A stretch of DNA of 64,000 bases from Candidatus Kinetoplastibacterium galatii TCC219 (GCF_000340905.1 NC_020284.1:434001-498000), one strand, 5' to 3'; positions 37,524 to 46,992 are shown, numbered from the stretch's first letter. Numbers and translations are program-made. The notes: a model not told the origin generated them from the sequence alone.

Positions 37524-40088
37524 TTATTCATATATTACATCAGACTCAACAACTCGACGGACACCTGATAAAAGACTACCATCAACGTTCATTAACTTTA
37601 CACCTTGAGTTACACGTCCCATCTGTCTAATCTCTGATACTCTTGTCCTGACTAATACGCCACCATTGGTTATAAGCATAATCTCATCATCAGGTTTTAC
37701 CAAAACAGCGCCAACTACTCTACCATTACGAGCGCTAGTTTGTATTGAGATCATTCCTTTTGTTCCCCTATTGTGACGAGTATACTCTTTAATGGATGTT
37801 CGCTTACCAAATCCATTTTCTGTGGCAACAAGGACGCTCTTATTTTCATCATTTGCTACTAATAGAGATATTACTCTATGTTTAGAGTCCATACTCATCC
37901 CACGCACTCCACGCGAATTACGCCCCATGGATCGAACATCATTTTCGTAAAAACGTACAGCTTTGCCAGAATCAGAAAATAACATTACATCATGTTTTCC
38001 ATCAGTAAGCTCTGCTCCGATTAAATAATCTCCTTCCCCAAGAACAACTGCTATAATCCCACTCCTTCTAGGATTTGAAAAATCAGACAGTGGCGTCTTT
38101 TTAACAATACCTCTGGCTGTTGCCATAAAAATATATAAATCGTCTGTGAATTCTTTAACCGGTAATACTACAGTTATTTTTTCATTACTATCCAATGGAA
38201 ACATATTTACAACCGGCTTACCTCTTGATCCCCTTGTGCCTTGCGGAGTCTCCCAGACTTTCATCCAATATACTCTTCCAAGATCTGAGAAAAATAAAAG
38301 ATAATCATGAGTATTAGCTATAAACAAATAATCAATCCAGTCATTATCTTTAATAATGGTAGCCTGTTTTCCATGCCCACCTCTTTTTTGAGATCTATAC
38401 TCTGACAAAGGCTGGCTTTTTAAGTAACCATTATGTGTTAAGGTAACTACCATGTCCGCTGGTGTTATTAAATCCTCGGTATTTAGCTCAGTAACATCAA
38501 TCTCTATCTGAGAATTCCTATTGTCATCTTTAAGTGAAGAAAATTCTTCTCTAACTATCTCTAACTCATTATGTATAATTTTAGTAACGCGATCTGGTTT
38601 AGCTAATATATCCAATAAGTCAGAAATCGTGTCCATAACCTCCCTGTACTCGTCTAGAATCTTGCCTTGTTCAAGACCAGTTAAGCGTTGCAGTCTCATG
38701 TTAAGAATTTCTTGAGCTTGCAATTCACTTAGATAATATAATCCATTATTATTTAATCCTGAGATAGAACTCACGCCATCAGGCCTATAGATGTGTCTTA
38801 AAGACACATCTACTCTGACTAATATCTCATTTACTAATGAAGAAGACCAAGAACGGTTCATGAGATTTTGACGTGCTATACTAGGAGTAGCAGCTGACTT
38901 AATTATTAAGATAAATTCATCTATATTTTCCAATGCTACAGCAAGACCCTCCAAAATATGTCCCCTTGCTCTCGCTTTGTTAAGCCTGAATACAGTTCTT
39001 CTGGTAACAACTTCTCTGCGATGTTGTAAAAAATAAGTAATAATTTGTTTTAGATTCAGTAATTTTGGCTGACCATCAACCAAGGCTACTAAATTCATTC
39101 CAATTGAATCCTGTAGTTGAGTATTCTTATATAAATTATTCAAGACAACTTCAGGGGACTCTCCTCGACGCAAATCAATAACGAGGCGCATACCATCCTT
39201 GTCAGATTCATCCCTTATGTCAACAATGCCTTCTATTTTTTTTGAATTAACTAACTCAGCTATTCTTTCCTGTAAACTTTTCTTATTAACTTGATAAGGT
39301 ATTTCATCAACTACTATCCTTGATTTGTTCTCTTTGCTTTCTTCGAAATGAACTTTTGCCCTTATAATAACACGCCCTCTGCCTGTCTTATAACCATTTA
39401 TTACACCAGACAGCCCATGTATTATTCCTCCTGTTGGAAAATCAGGTGCTGGTATTAAATCGATAATTTCTTCTATAGAGCAATCTGGGTTTTTTAAACA
39501 AAACAAACATCCATTAATAACCTCTCTTAAATTATGTGGAGGAATATTAGTGGCCATTCCTACAGCAATGCCAGAACTACCATTTACTAAAAGATTGGGG
39601 ATTCTGGACGGTAATATTAAGGGTTCTTGCTCACTGTTATCATAATTTGGACCAAAATTGACTGTTTCGTTATCTATATCTGCCAACAATTCATGAGATA
39701 TTTTAGATAAACGAATCTCTGTGTACCTCATAGCGGCTGCACTATCGCCGTCAACAGATCCAAAGTTTCCTTGCCCATCGACAAGAACATAACGCATGGA
39801 AAAATCTTGAGCCATTCTAACAATGGCATCATATACTGATTGATCACCATGTGGATGGTACTTACCTATCACATCGCCTACAATACGGGCAGATTTTTTA
39901 TAAGGACGATTCCAATCATTACTAAGCTCATGCATAGCAAAAAGGACACGTCTATGAACAGGCTTTAGACCATCACGAACATCTGGTAATGCACGCCCAA
40001 CGATAACGCTCATAGCGTAATCGAGGTAACTACGACGCATCTCCTCTTCCAGAGAAACTGGAAGCATTTCTACAGCAAAGGAATTCAT
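37524..40088 (-). CDS. gyrA: DNA gyrase subunit A
   Basis: An 854-residue gyrase A. The breakage-reunion domain has [37 protein letters not shown] and the catalytic tyrosine in [13 protein letters not shown] near residue 124. The C-terminal DNA-wrapping propeller contains the GyrA box [10 protein letters not shown] near residue 550. The quinolone-resistance position equal to Ser83 of E. coli is Gln (GDQSVYD), probably the lineage's normal residue. It heads the minus-strand run and is divergent from ompA. Confidence 0.97.
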   Translation of the reverse strand: MNSFAVEMLPVSLEEEMRRSYLDYAMSVIVGRALPDVRDGLKPVHRRVLFAMHELSNDWNRPYKKSARIVGDVIGKYHPHGDQSVYDAIVRMAQDFSMRYVLVDGQGNFGSVDGDSAAAMRYTEIRLSKISHELLADIDNETVNFGPNYDNSEQEPLILPSRIPNLLVNGSSGIAVGMATNIPPHNLREVINGCLFCLKNPDCSIEEIIDLIPAPDFPTGGIIHGLSGVINGYKTGRGRVIIRAKVHFEESKENKSRIVVDEIPYQVNKKSLQERIAELVNSKKIEGIVDIRDESDKDGMRLVIDLRRGESPEVVLNNLYKNTQLQDSIGMNLVALVDGQPKLLNLKQIITYFLQHRREVVTRRTVFRLNKARARGHILEGLAVALENIDEFILIIKSAATPSIARQNLMNRSWSSSLVNEILVRVDVSLRHIYRPDGVSSISGLNNNGLYYLSELQAQEILNMRLQRLTGLEQGKILDEYREVMDTISDLLDILAKPDRVTKIIHNELEIVREEFSSLKDDNRNSQIEIDVTELNTEDLITPADMVVTLTHNGYLKSQPLSEYRSQKRGGHGKQATIIKDNDWIDYLFIANTHDYLLFFSDLGRVYWMKVWETPQGTRGSRGKPVVNMFPLDSNEKITVVLPVKEFTDDLYIFMATARGIVKKTPLSDFSNPRRSGIIAVVLGEGDYLIGAELTDGKHDVMLFSDSGKAVRFYENDVRSMGRNSRGVRGMSMDSKHRVISLLVANDENKSVLVATENGFGKRTSIKEYTRHNRGTKGMISIQTSARNGRVVGAVLVKPDDEIMLITNGGVLVRTRVSEIRQMGRVTQGVKLMNVDGSLLSGVRRVVESDVIYE

Positions 40089-40459
40089 AGTTAAAAATAC
40101 ACCTAATAAGGCAAATCTATTAATAAATATACAAAATGTTTACAACCTATAATAAAGTAAAAGTTTACATTCTAACGATCGAAATGTAAAATAATTAGGT
40201 GAGATACTAAGTTTACTTGTCATTCGTAACAAGCTCATTGCAAATCTGTTTTTAATAAAAACTACCAAAATTGGCTTGCTAACATGTGTCTTTCTAACAC
40301 AACATAAGCGATATTATTTATGCAATTTTTTATAATTGATATTAAAAACTATAAACAATTCATTTAAATTGCTATACTCAATCAAGAATTTTGTATTTGT
40401 TCGTTAATTATTGAATAACAATTGATTTTATTGCTAATACTAGTAAAAAGAGGAAAAAC
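40089..40459. other. Divergent promoter region between gyrA and ompA
   Basis: About 370 gene-free bases. It must hold the promoters for both genes. TTTACATT (40164-40171) and AATGTAAA (40183-40190) form an 8-bp inverted repeat upstream of gyrA. TATACT near 40372 could be an ompA -10 element, without a clear -35 partner. Confidence 0.5.
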
Positions 40460-41014
40460 ATGAATAGATCATCTAAGTTAGCTATATTTATTGCTCTAGC
40501 TACCATTGCTTCCTCAGGCAGTGCTTACGCACAAGAAATAGACAACTGTTGGTATGGTCCGTTTGGAAATAAAATAAAAAATGGAACAAATGAACTATGC
40601 TGGAAAAATAATATAACAGATCAACAAAAAAATTCTTTTAAACTGTCTATAGACAAAACTATAATCAAAAGAAGCATATTTTTTGATTTCGATAGTTCAA
40701 ATATTAAACCAGAAAGTCGTATTGTACTCAACGAAACAATTGATTACTATAAGAATAAGAAAAATCATATAAATAAAATCACTTCAACTGGTAATTCCGA
40801 TTCTACTGGAAAGGAATCTTATAATCAAAACTTGTCTGAACGTAGAGCTAAAGAGGCAAGAAAATATTTAATAGAAAATGGTGTAGATTCTAAGAAATTA
40901 GAAATTTATTCGCTTGGATCAAAGAACCCAATCGCTTCTAACGAAACCTCAGAAGGAAGATGTAAAAATCGCAGAGTAGACATAGAGATTATCTCAGAAA
41001 AAAACAAAAACTAG
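40460..41014 (+). CDS. ompA: OmpA-family outer-membrane/peptidoglycan-binding protein
   Basis: A 184-residue protein with a signal peptide (KLAIFIALATIASSGSAYA, cleavage likely after AYA) and a C-terminal OmpA domain: RSIFFDFDSSNIKPESRIVL, TSTGNSDSTGKESYNQNLSERR and GRCKNRRVDIEI, with the Asp and Arg that hold diaminopimelate. There is no N-terminal beta-barrel; short OmpA proteins of this size are normal in Alcaligenaceae. AGAGGA precedes the ATG. It should tether the outer membrane to the cell wall. Confidence 0.92.
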   Translation: MNRSSKLAIFIALATIASSGSAYAQEIDNCWYGPFGNKIKNGTNELCWKNNITDQQKNSFKLSIDKTIIKRSIFFDFDSSNIKPESRIVLNETIDYYKNKKNHINKITSTGNSDSTGKESYNQNLSERRAKEARKYLIENGVDSKKLEIYSLGSKNPIASNETSEGRCKNRRVDIEIISEKNKN

Positions 41015-41088
41015 CCTATGACTATACAGTATCTAATTGCATTACATAGATACTGTTTAAGATTTTTATTAAATAGGAATTTAATACA

Positions 41089-41802
41089 TTGAAAGAAGAT
41101 AATGTCTATCGTTGTGAGATCGAAAAATTTAATAAAATGTCTCAGGAATGGTGGAATAAAAATGGAAGCATGAAGGCTCTTCATGAGATAAATACCTTAC
41201 GTTTAGAGTGGGTATTAAGTGTATGCTCCTCTATTAAAAATAGAGATATATTAGATGTAGGCTGTGGAGGTGGTATTTTTTCAGAAAGTTTATCAGTATT
41301 AGGAGCTAACGTTACTGGAATAGATCTAGCTGAGGATTTAATTAAAATAGCTAATTATCATAGATCAAGAAATTTGCTTGATATTAATTATATAACTATA
41401 TCTGCAGAGGAATTAGCGAGATCAGAAAAAGAAAAATATGATGTAGTAGTATGCATGGAAATGCTAGAACATGTTCCAGAACCAGTTTCTATAATAGAAT
41501 CTTGTTCTCTCTTAGTTAAAGATGGTGGCACTGTTCTTTTTTCAACAATAAATAGAAATTTGAAATCATTTTTATTCAGCATTATTGGCGCTGAGTATCT
41601 ATTAAAATTACTCCCTATTGGTACACATAATTATAAGTTATTCATCAAACCTAGTGAGCTAATAAATTATTCAAGACTATTTAGGCTTGAACTTATAGAT
41701 TTAATCGGATTATCTTATAATCCGATTAATGGAAAATTTTCCTTATCAAATAATGTAGACATAAATTACTTTATATCTTTTAGAAAAAATATATTAATAT
41801 AA
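41089..41802 (+). CDS. ubiG: Ubiquinone biosynthesis O-methyltransferase UbiG
   Basis: A 237-residue SAM methyltransferase for both O-methylations in ubiquinone synthesis. FNKMSQEWWNKNGSMKALHE, motif I ILDVGCGGGIFSESL and EMLEHVPEP are UbiG features, and the tail GLSYNPINGKFSLSNNVDIN is conserved. The start is TTG (KEDNVYRCE), with AGGA about 10 bases upstream. In relatives gph follows ubiG; here tmRNA follows instead. The C-terminal codons contain a 13-bp hairpin (41701-41729). Confidence 0.95.
   Translation: MKEDNVYRCEIEKFNKMSQEWWNKNGSMKALHEINTLRLEWVLSVCSSIKNRDILDVGCGGGIFSESLSVLGANVTGIDLAEDLIKIANYHRSRNLLDINYITISAEELARSEKEKYDVVVCMEMLEHVPEPVSIIESCSLLVKDGGTVLFSTINRNLKSFLFSIIGAEYLLKLLPIGTHNYKLFIKPSELINYSRLFRLELIDLIGLSYNPINGKFSLSNNVDINYFISFRKNILI
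41701..41729 (+). repeat. 13-bp perfect hairpin inside ubiG
   Basis: TTAATCGGATTAT and ATAATCCGATTAA are exact reverse complements around a CTT loop, fully within conserved codons (LIGLSYNPI). One base further on lies the palindrome GGAAAATTTTCC (41731-41742). There is no U-tract, so it is not a typical terminator. Confidence 0.5.
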
Positions 41803-41822
41803 AGGAAGCAATCACATTTATA

Positions 41823-41852
41823 TTGATCTAATGCAATAATAAGTAATATAAT
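41823..41852 (+). promoter_or_regulatory. Sigma-70 promoter of the tmRNA gene
   Basis: TTGATC (41823-41828) and a perfect TATAAT (41847-41852) are 18 bases apart. The expected transcription start falls a few bases before the mature tmRNA 5' end at 41864. Confidence 0.65.
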
Positions 41853-41863
41853 AAGGGAAGATC

Positions 41864-42230
41864 GGGGCCGATTAGGATTCGACGTTGATTAGAAGATAGA
41901 TCATAGCATGTCGAGCACCAGTTAGCTCGATAATCCACTGGAAAAAATATAAACGCCAACAATTCGCGTTTCAAGTTAGCAGCCTAGAGCTCTGACCGTT
42001 GCACTGGTTTTTTTCTTGGGCCAGATGATACTTGTATCATAGCAACGTCATATACAAGAAATATGTTTGCAATATTTTCACGATATGCAAATTGAATATA
42101 AAAGTGAATCGCCTTATTAAAGGCCTGTCAATTGGCTGATTATAAGGTTAAATCCAATAGATTGACTACACATGTAGAAATGTCATTAGAAGATTAACGG
42201 ACGGGGGTTCAAATCCCCCCGGCTCCACCA
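41864..42230 (+). ncRNA. ssrA: tmRNA (SsrA)
   Basis: A one-piece tmRNA of about 367 bases that rescues stalled ribosomes. The 5' end GGGGCCGATTAGGATTCGAC pairs through GGGGCCG with CGGCTCC before the encoded ACCA at 42230; the T-arm is GGGGG-TTCAAAT-CCCCC. The tag frame starts at GCC 41955 and ends at TAG 41987, giving ANNSRFKLAA. Related betaproteobacteria have ANDERFALAA, so the LAA degron end is kept while the middle diverges. The 3' 22 bases overlap rluD on the other strand. Confidence 0.97.
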
Positions 42231-43174
42231 CTAACCGTATTATTTATATTTTGTAGAATATTTAAAATATCTTCTGATGGTTTTATAAAAAAATTCTGTT
42301 CTTTGCCATCCAAGCCGGGAAAAGATAAAAAACAAGCATGTAACATTTGACGATCTGTTCCTAATATACCCTTTCCTCCATACAATGTATCTCCTACCAC
42401 AGGATGACCTATACTGGACAAATGTACTCTTATTTGATGTGTCCTTCCAGTTTCTAGTTTACAAATTACCTGAGTAACTTTATAAGATCCATTCAGAATC
42501 CCTTTCCTAATAGGATTACAATGCGTCACAGCACTTCTAGCTGCTATTGCATTAGTAGTCACACTCATCTTTGTTCTGTTCACTGGATCTCTACCAATAT
42601 CCATATTAATTGTTCTAAAACTTGGTAAATGTCCATGTACAATTGCTACATATATTCTCATTATATTACGAGCTTGCATATTTCTTATGAAATAAGTTTG
42701 TGAAAGTTCATTCCTAGCAATAACCATAAGTCCAGAAGTGTTTTTATCTAACCGGTGTACTATACCTGCCCTAGGAACAGCTGATAATTCTGGATATTTA
42801 TACAAGATAGCATTTAAAAGTGTTCCATTCCAATTGCCAGAACCAGGATGAGTTACTAATCCATGAGATTTATTTACTATTATCCAATCCTGATTTTCGT
42901 CTATAATATCAACTTCAATATCTTCCGGCTTGAATGATATTGATTCGGGCGAAGGTTGTTCATTTACACAAATAATATCATTAGGATTCACTATTTGGCG
43001 AATTCTTGCCTCAGTTCCATTAACATAAACATAATTATCTTTTATCCAAGTTTTTAATCTTTCTCGCGAATATTGTGGCATTAAAGATGCTAGAACCTTG
43101 TCTAGTCTGTCTTTTTTATAGTGTTCTGGAACTTTAATTTGTTTGTAAAATGACTTATTATCAACTAATGACAT
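42209..43174 (-). CDS. rluD: 23S rRNA pseudouridine synthase RluD
   Basis: A 321-residue RluD (pseudouridines 1911, 1915 and 1917 of helix 69). An S4 domain (DRLDKVLASLMPQYSRERLK) is followed by the catalytic motif GIVHRLDKNTSGLMVIAR with the active Asp near residue 142, and LETGRTHQIRVHLSSIGHP. The last residues (GGAGGI) are encoded by DNA that on the plus strand is the tmRNA T-arm and acceptor. The start codon is 20 bases from the divergent bamD start. Confidence 0.96.
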   Translation of the reverse strand: MSLVDNKSFYKQIKVPEHYKKDRLDKVLASLMPQYSRERLKTWIKDNYVYVNGTEARIRQIVNPNDIICVNEQPSPESISFKPEDIEVDIIDENQDWIIVNKSHGLVTHPGSGNWNGTLLNAILYKYPELSAVPRAGIVHRLDKNTSGLMVIARNELSQTYFIRNMQARNIMRIYVAIVHGHLPSFRTINMDIGRDPVNRTKMSVTTNAIAARSAVTHCNPIRKGILNGSYKVTQVICKLETGRTHQIRVHLSSIGHPVVGDTLYGGKGILGTDRQMLHACFLSFPGLDGKEQNFFIKPSEDILNILQNINNTVSGGAGGI

Positions 43175-43194
43175 ATTATTTATATAAAACTACG

Positions 43195-43932
43195 ATGATT
43201 AAAAAATGTTTATTTAATAATTTTTTCAAAAAAATTAAATTCTTATTTGTATTGTTAATAATAATACAAATAAACGGTTGTGCATTACATGATCATAAAA
43301 TTAATATATCTATTGAGGATTATAGTATAGAGCAATTGTATGAATTGTCGAAAAAAGAAATAAATAAGAAAAATTGGGAAGCAGCAAAATATTATATAAA
43401 AAAAATAACTGCGGATTTTAATACGAAAACTGTTTATCAAGATGCGTTAATTGATCTTATATATATTAGCTGGAAAGAAGGAAAACTTGACGAATCTTTA
43501 TCGCAAATTTCAAGCTTTACAAAAATATATCCAAGAAATCCAAGGATCGACTACTTACTTTATATAAGAGGACTTATAAATTCCACATCAGACAAATTTA
43601 TATTTAATTTTATTGGCAAAAGAAAAATATCATTTACAAAAGACAATAAAAAAATATTATCAGCTATAAAGGACTTCAATGAACTTATAGAAAAATTTCC
43701 TGATAGTAAATATTCAGCACATTCAAGAAAATATATAAAAATACTAAATAACTTGTTATCAAAGAACGAGCTAAATATAGCAAAGTATTATTATGATAAT
43801 AAACTTTTCTTAGCAGCAATAAATCATGCTAAAGAAATAATAGAACAGCCAAATAACTTATATCACGAAGAAGCTTCAAAGATCATTGAAGAATCATATC
43901 ATATAATAAATAATGATCACATGAGTTCATAA
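43195..43932 (+). CDS. bamD: Outer membrane assembly lipoprotein BamD
   Basis: A 245-residue lipoprotein of the BAM complex. I choose the ATG at 43195 (MIKKCLF) because it gives a normal lipoprotein signal: a basic N-region, hydrophobic FLFVLLIIIQ and the lipobox INGC. ATGs at 43150 and 43168 in the same frame would add an unlikely leader. TPR-like segments follow (SIEQLYELSKKEINKKNWEA; GKLDESLSQISSFTKIYPRN). Sequence is diverged and Lys/Ile/Asn-rich; position opposite rluD supports the call. Confidence 0.88.
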   Translation: MIKKCLFNNFFKKIKFLFVLLIIIQINGCALHDHKINISIEDYSIEQLYELSKKEINKKNWEAAKYYIKKITADFNTKTVYQDALIDLIYISWKEGKLDESLSQISSFTKIYPRNPRIDYLLYIRGLINSTSDKFIFNFIGKRKISFTKDNKKILSAIKDFNELIEKFPDSKYSAHSRKYIKILNNLLSKNELNIAKYYYDNKLFLAAINHAKEIIEQPNNLYHEEASKIIEESYHIINNDHMSS

Positions 43933-43943
43933 GTTAAATTGTA

Positions 43944-45302
43944 TTATATTTTTATAGAGTCTAACAAACTAATAATCATTGAAATAAAGGATCCATTTTT
44001 TTCATTGTTAGATTCTTTACATTTATCACAAATATCTACGGAATGCATCTTAAAAAATTCAATATAGTCAAAATTAACGGTTTTAATATTATCTATAAGA
44101 TCTATCTTAATCTTTTTTAGAAGTGATATGATTTCATTATGGCTATTGAACAATAAATCAGATTTAATAATTTCATTACCATCGCTTGAAATAATTCGGA
44201 ACTTAAATTTACTTCCTAAATCTTTATAGATTAAAAGACGAGATTTTCTATTCTTGATACCTAGTAATTTTTTATTATTACTAGAAGAATATTTTCCTAA
44301 ACTCCTAATTCCTATTATTTCTCTTATCTCCTCAATAATAGGTTTTGCTATTTTACGAGCTCTATAAGAGCCATCAATTAAAATTTTCTCTATATATTCT
44401 GGATCTTTAATAAGTTTTTTGTATTTTTCTCGCATAGGAGCCAGTTCATGCTCTATTTTATCATATAGAATTTTCTTTGCTTCGCCCCAAGCTAATCCAT
44501 TTTTTAATTTTAATTTAAAATCTTCGGACTCTTCTTCACTTGAGAATGCACGATATAGTAAATATATGTGGCTTTCATCAGCATTTTTAGGCTCATTTAA
44601 CTGACTAGAATCAGTAACTATCTTCATTATAGATGATTGCAAGGTCTTTGATTCATTATCAAAAAGAGTAATGGTATTATTGTAACTTTTAGACATTTTA
44701 CGACCATCAAGGCCAGGTAAAGTAGCCACATTCCTATCAATAACAGCCTCTGGTAACACAAAAAAATTATTCTTGTATGTGTAATTAAATCTTTGTGCTA
44801 TATCTCTAGCCATTTCTAAATGCTGAATCTGATCATGACCAACAGGAACCTTATTTGCTTGAAACATTAGTATATCTGCGGCCATTAGTATTGGATAAGA
44901 AAATAATCCCATAGTAACGCCATCATCAATATCTATTTCTTTTGTAAGATTTTGAGTTGTAATGGACTTATAGGCGTGAGCCCTATTCATTAATCCCTTA
45001 GAAGTAACGCAAGTTAAAATCCAAGAAAGTTCCATTACTTCCGGTATGTCTGATTGTCTATAAAATATAACACGATCTATATCCAAGCCAGCAGCTAACC
45101 AAGTTGCTGCTATTTCTAGCCTGGAACTCAATAATCTTGAAGGATTTTGATTCTTAATCAAAGCATGATAGTCAGCAAGAAAAAAAAACGAATCAGCACT
45201 AGGCTCAAGACTAGCCTGTATTGCTGGACGAATAGCCCCAGCATAATTGCCTAAGTGAGGGGTACCTGATGTGGTGATGCCAGTTACAACACGATTGTTC
45301 AT
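43944..45302 (-). CDS. trpS: Tryptophan--tRNA ligase
   Basis: A 452-residue class I synthetase. The start MNNRVVTGITTSGTPHLGNY at 45302 carries the HIGH-type motif PHLGN; an upstream in-frame ATG would add 16 hydrophobic residues with no family match. GHDQIQHLEMARDIAQRF and GLDGRKMSKSYNNTI (KMSKS) follow. The extra C-terminal region of about 100 residues, ending with a CDKCKES stretch, is also usual in long betaproteobacterial TrpS. Confidence 0.95.
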   Translation of the reverse strand: MNNRVVTGITTSGTPHLGNYAGAIRPAIQASLEPSADSFFFLADYHALIKNQNPSRLLSSRLEIAATWLAAGLDIDRVIFYRQSDIPEVMELSWILTCVTSKGLMNRAHAYKSITTQNLTKEIDIDDGVTMGLFSYPILMAADILMFQANKVPVGHDQIQHLEMARDIAQRFNYTYKNNFFVLPEAVIDRNVATLPGLDGRKMSKSYNNTITLFDNESKTLQSSIMKIVTDSSQLNEPKNADESHIYLLYRAFSSEEESEDFKLKLKNGLAWGEAKKILYDKIEHELAPMREKYKKLIKDPEYIEKILIDGSYRARKIAKPIIEEIREIIGIRSLGKYSSSNNKKLLGIKNRKSRLLIYKDLGSKFKFRIISSDGNEIIKSDLLFNSHNEIISLLKKIKIDLIDNIKTVNFDYIEFFKMHSVDICDKCKESNNEKNGSFISMIISLLDSIKI

Positions 45303-45386
45303 GAAACAATTACTATAATATGGAATTAATGAATAAAAATAAAAAATCAAATATGCTGAATAATACTTTATTCAAAGATATTATAA

Positions 45387-45428
45387 ATAATGCACTAGGA
45401 AAATAAAAAACAATCACTAATGCATTAT
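45387..45428 (-). terminator. Hairpin downstream of lpdA, likely operon terminator
   Basis: ATAATGCACTAG (45387-45398) and CTAATGCATTAT (45417-45428) form a 12-bp stem with one G-U pair on the minus strand, 12 bases after lpdA. Only a weak U-rich stretch (TTATAATAT) follows, so efficiency is uncertain. Confidence 0.55.
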
Positions 45429-45439
45429 AGTTTTTTAGA

Positions 45440-46867
45440 TTAAAAATTTAAAGAGCGCTTATCAACTGCTAAGGCAGCTTCTTTCAAGGACTCTGAAAGC
45501 GTTGGATGAGCATGGCAAATTCTTGCTATATCTTCAGCAGAACCTCTGAATTCCATTATCGTCACTGCCTCAGATATAAGCTCAGAAGCCATAGGGCCTA
45601 TTATATGCACACCTAGAACCTCATCAGTCTTTGTGTCTGCAATAACCTTAACAAAACCTGTAGTATCTCCCAAAGCTCTTGCTCTACCATTAGCTAGAAA
45701 TGGAAAAGTACCAACTCTGAAATCACGACCATCTTGTTTAAGTTGCTGTTCGTTTTTACCAACCCATGCAATCTCAGGAGATGTGTATATAACAGAAGGT
45801 ATAGTATCAAAATTTACATGCCCATGTTGTCCAGCTATTCTCTCAGCAACAGCAACACCCTCTTCCTCAGCTTTATGTGCTAACATAGGACCTCTTACTA
45901 CGTCGCCTATAGCCCAAACATTAGGAAGATTAGTCCTGCAATCAGCATCTACTCCTATAAAACCTTTATCATCAACTTTTAATCCAACTAAAGAATAATT
46001 CAATTTATCGGTGTAAGGTAAACGACCAATAGAAACTATAAGTTTATCTACTATCAATTCTTTATGTACATCTTTACTATCTTTATAATTTATAGATACA
46101 GAATCACCGATAATCTTGATGCTGTCTATATTAACGCCAACTTGAATGTCTAGTCCTTGTTTTGTAAAAACTTTCAAGGCTTCTCTGGCTATTTGAGAAT
46201 CAGCTGACATTAAAAAATTAGGCATAGCTTCTAGCACTGTGACATTGGAACCCAATCTACGCCAGACACTTCCCATTTCTAATCCTATGACACCCCCTCC
46301 AATAACTCCTAATTTCTTAGGAACACTATCTAACCTTAAAGCCCCATCATTTGATAAAACTAACTTTTCATCGAAAGGTAGATTTGGAAATTCTCTAGCT
46401 GAAGATCCTGTAGCTATCACAACATGCTTAGCAATAATGTCTGTATTAGAAGAATCATTTATCTTTATACACCAGCCACCCTCTGTTTGACCAGAAAAAG
46501 ATCCAAATCCATGGAAGAAACTAATATTATTTTTCTTAAACAAATAAAGGATACCTTCGTTATTTTGCTTAACTACAGTTTCTTTTCGAGAAATTAATTT
46601 CTTAAGATTTAAAGATATATTATCAATATCAATACCATGATCTTTAAAGTGACTGCCAGCTTGCTCAAAGTGTTCTGAGGACTGTAACAAAGCTTTTGAA
46701 GGGATACACCCAACATTTGTACAAGTTCCACCAGGAGCTGCCTCACCTAAATGATTACTCCAGGCATCTACACATGCTACTGACATACCTAATTGAGAAG
46801 CTCTTATTGCCGCAATATACCCACCAGGACCAGCACCTATGACGACCACATCAAATTGTTTAGACAT
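45440..46867 (-). CDS. lpdA: Dihydrolipoyl dehydrogenase (E3)
   Basis: A 475-residue FAD enzyme that reoxidises lipoyl groups. FAD motif VVIGAGPGGYIAAIRASQLG, redox disulfide GGTCTNVGCIPSKALLQ near residue 49, NAD motif LGVIGGGVIGLEMGSVWRRL near residue 181 and the C-terminal CHAHPTLSESLKEA with the active-site His-Glu are complete. It is the third gene of the 2-oxoglutarate dehydrogenase operon, separated from odhB by 141 bases with a strong hairpin. Confidence 0.97.
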   Translation of the reverse strand: MSKQFDVVVIGAGPGGYIAAIRASQLGMSVACVDAWSNHLGEAAPGGTCTNVGCIPSKALLQSSEHFEQAGSHFKDHGIDIDNISLNLKKLISRKETVVKQNNEGILYLFKKNNISFFHGFGSFSGQTEGGWCIKINDSSNTDIIAKHVVIATGSSAREFPNLPFDEKLVLSNDGALRLDSVPKKLGVIGGGVIGLEMGSVWRRLGSNVTVLEAMPNFLMSADSQIAREALKVFTKQGLDIQVGVNIDSIKIIGDSVSINYKDSKDVHKELIVDKLIVSIGRLPYTDKLNYSLVGLKVDDKGFIGVDADCRTNLPNVWAIGDVVRGPMLAHKAEEEGVAVAERIAGQHGHVNFDTIPSVIYTSPEIAWVGKNEQQLKQDGRDFRVGTFPFLANGRARALGDTTGFVKVIADTKTDEVLGVHIIGPMASELISEAVTIMEFRGSAEDIARICHAHPTLSESLKEAALAVDKRSLNF

Positions 46868-46953
46868 AATTCACATATAAAAAATAATGTTAGATATAGA
46901 TGTTCAATACTAACACTTGATTTGAAATAAAAGTCCATTAATAATTCAAGTAA

Positions 46954-46992
46954 CACATAACAATCGGTCATTATGTGCAACAATGACCGATT
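46954..46992 (-). promoter_or_regulatory. Intercistronic hairpin between odhB and lpdA with an alternative pairing
   Basis: AATCGGTCATT (46962-46972) and AATGACCGATT (46982-46992) form an exact 11-bp stem with a 9-base loop. CACATAA (46954-46960) can instead pair with TTATGTG (46971-46977), which overlaps the first stem, so the two folds exclude each other. No U-tract follows. It may be an mRNA processing or stability element, or an attenuator. Confidence 0.5.

Noticed and set aside
40460..41014. ompA as a truncated gene missing its beta-barrel
   Set aside because: Related Alcaligenaceae have OmpA-family proteins of about this length with only the peptidoglycan-binding domain, and the signal peptide is intact.
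46954..46992. An H-type pseudoknot between the loop of the 11-bp hairpin and TTATGTG
   Set aside because: The connecting loop would have only about 3 bases to span 11 base pairs, which is sterically unlikely; alternative hairpins are a better reading.
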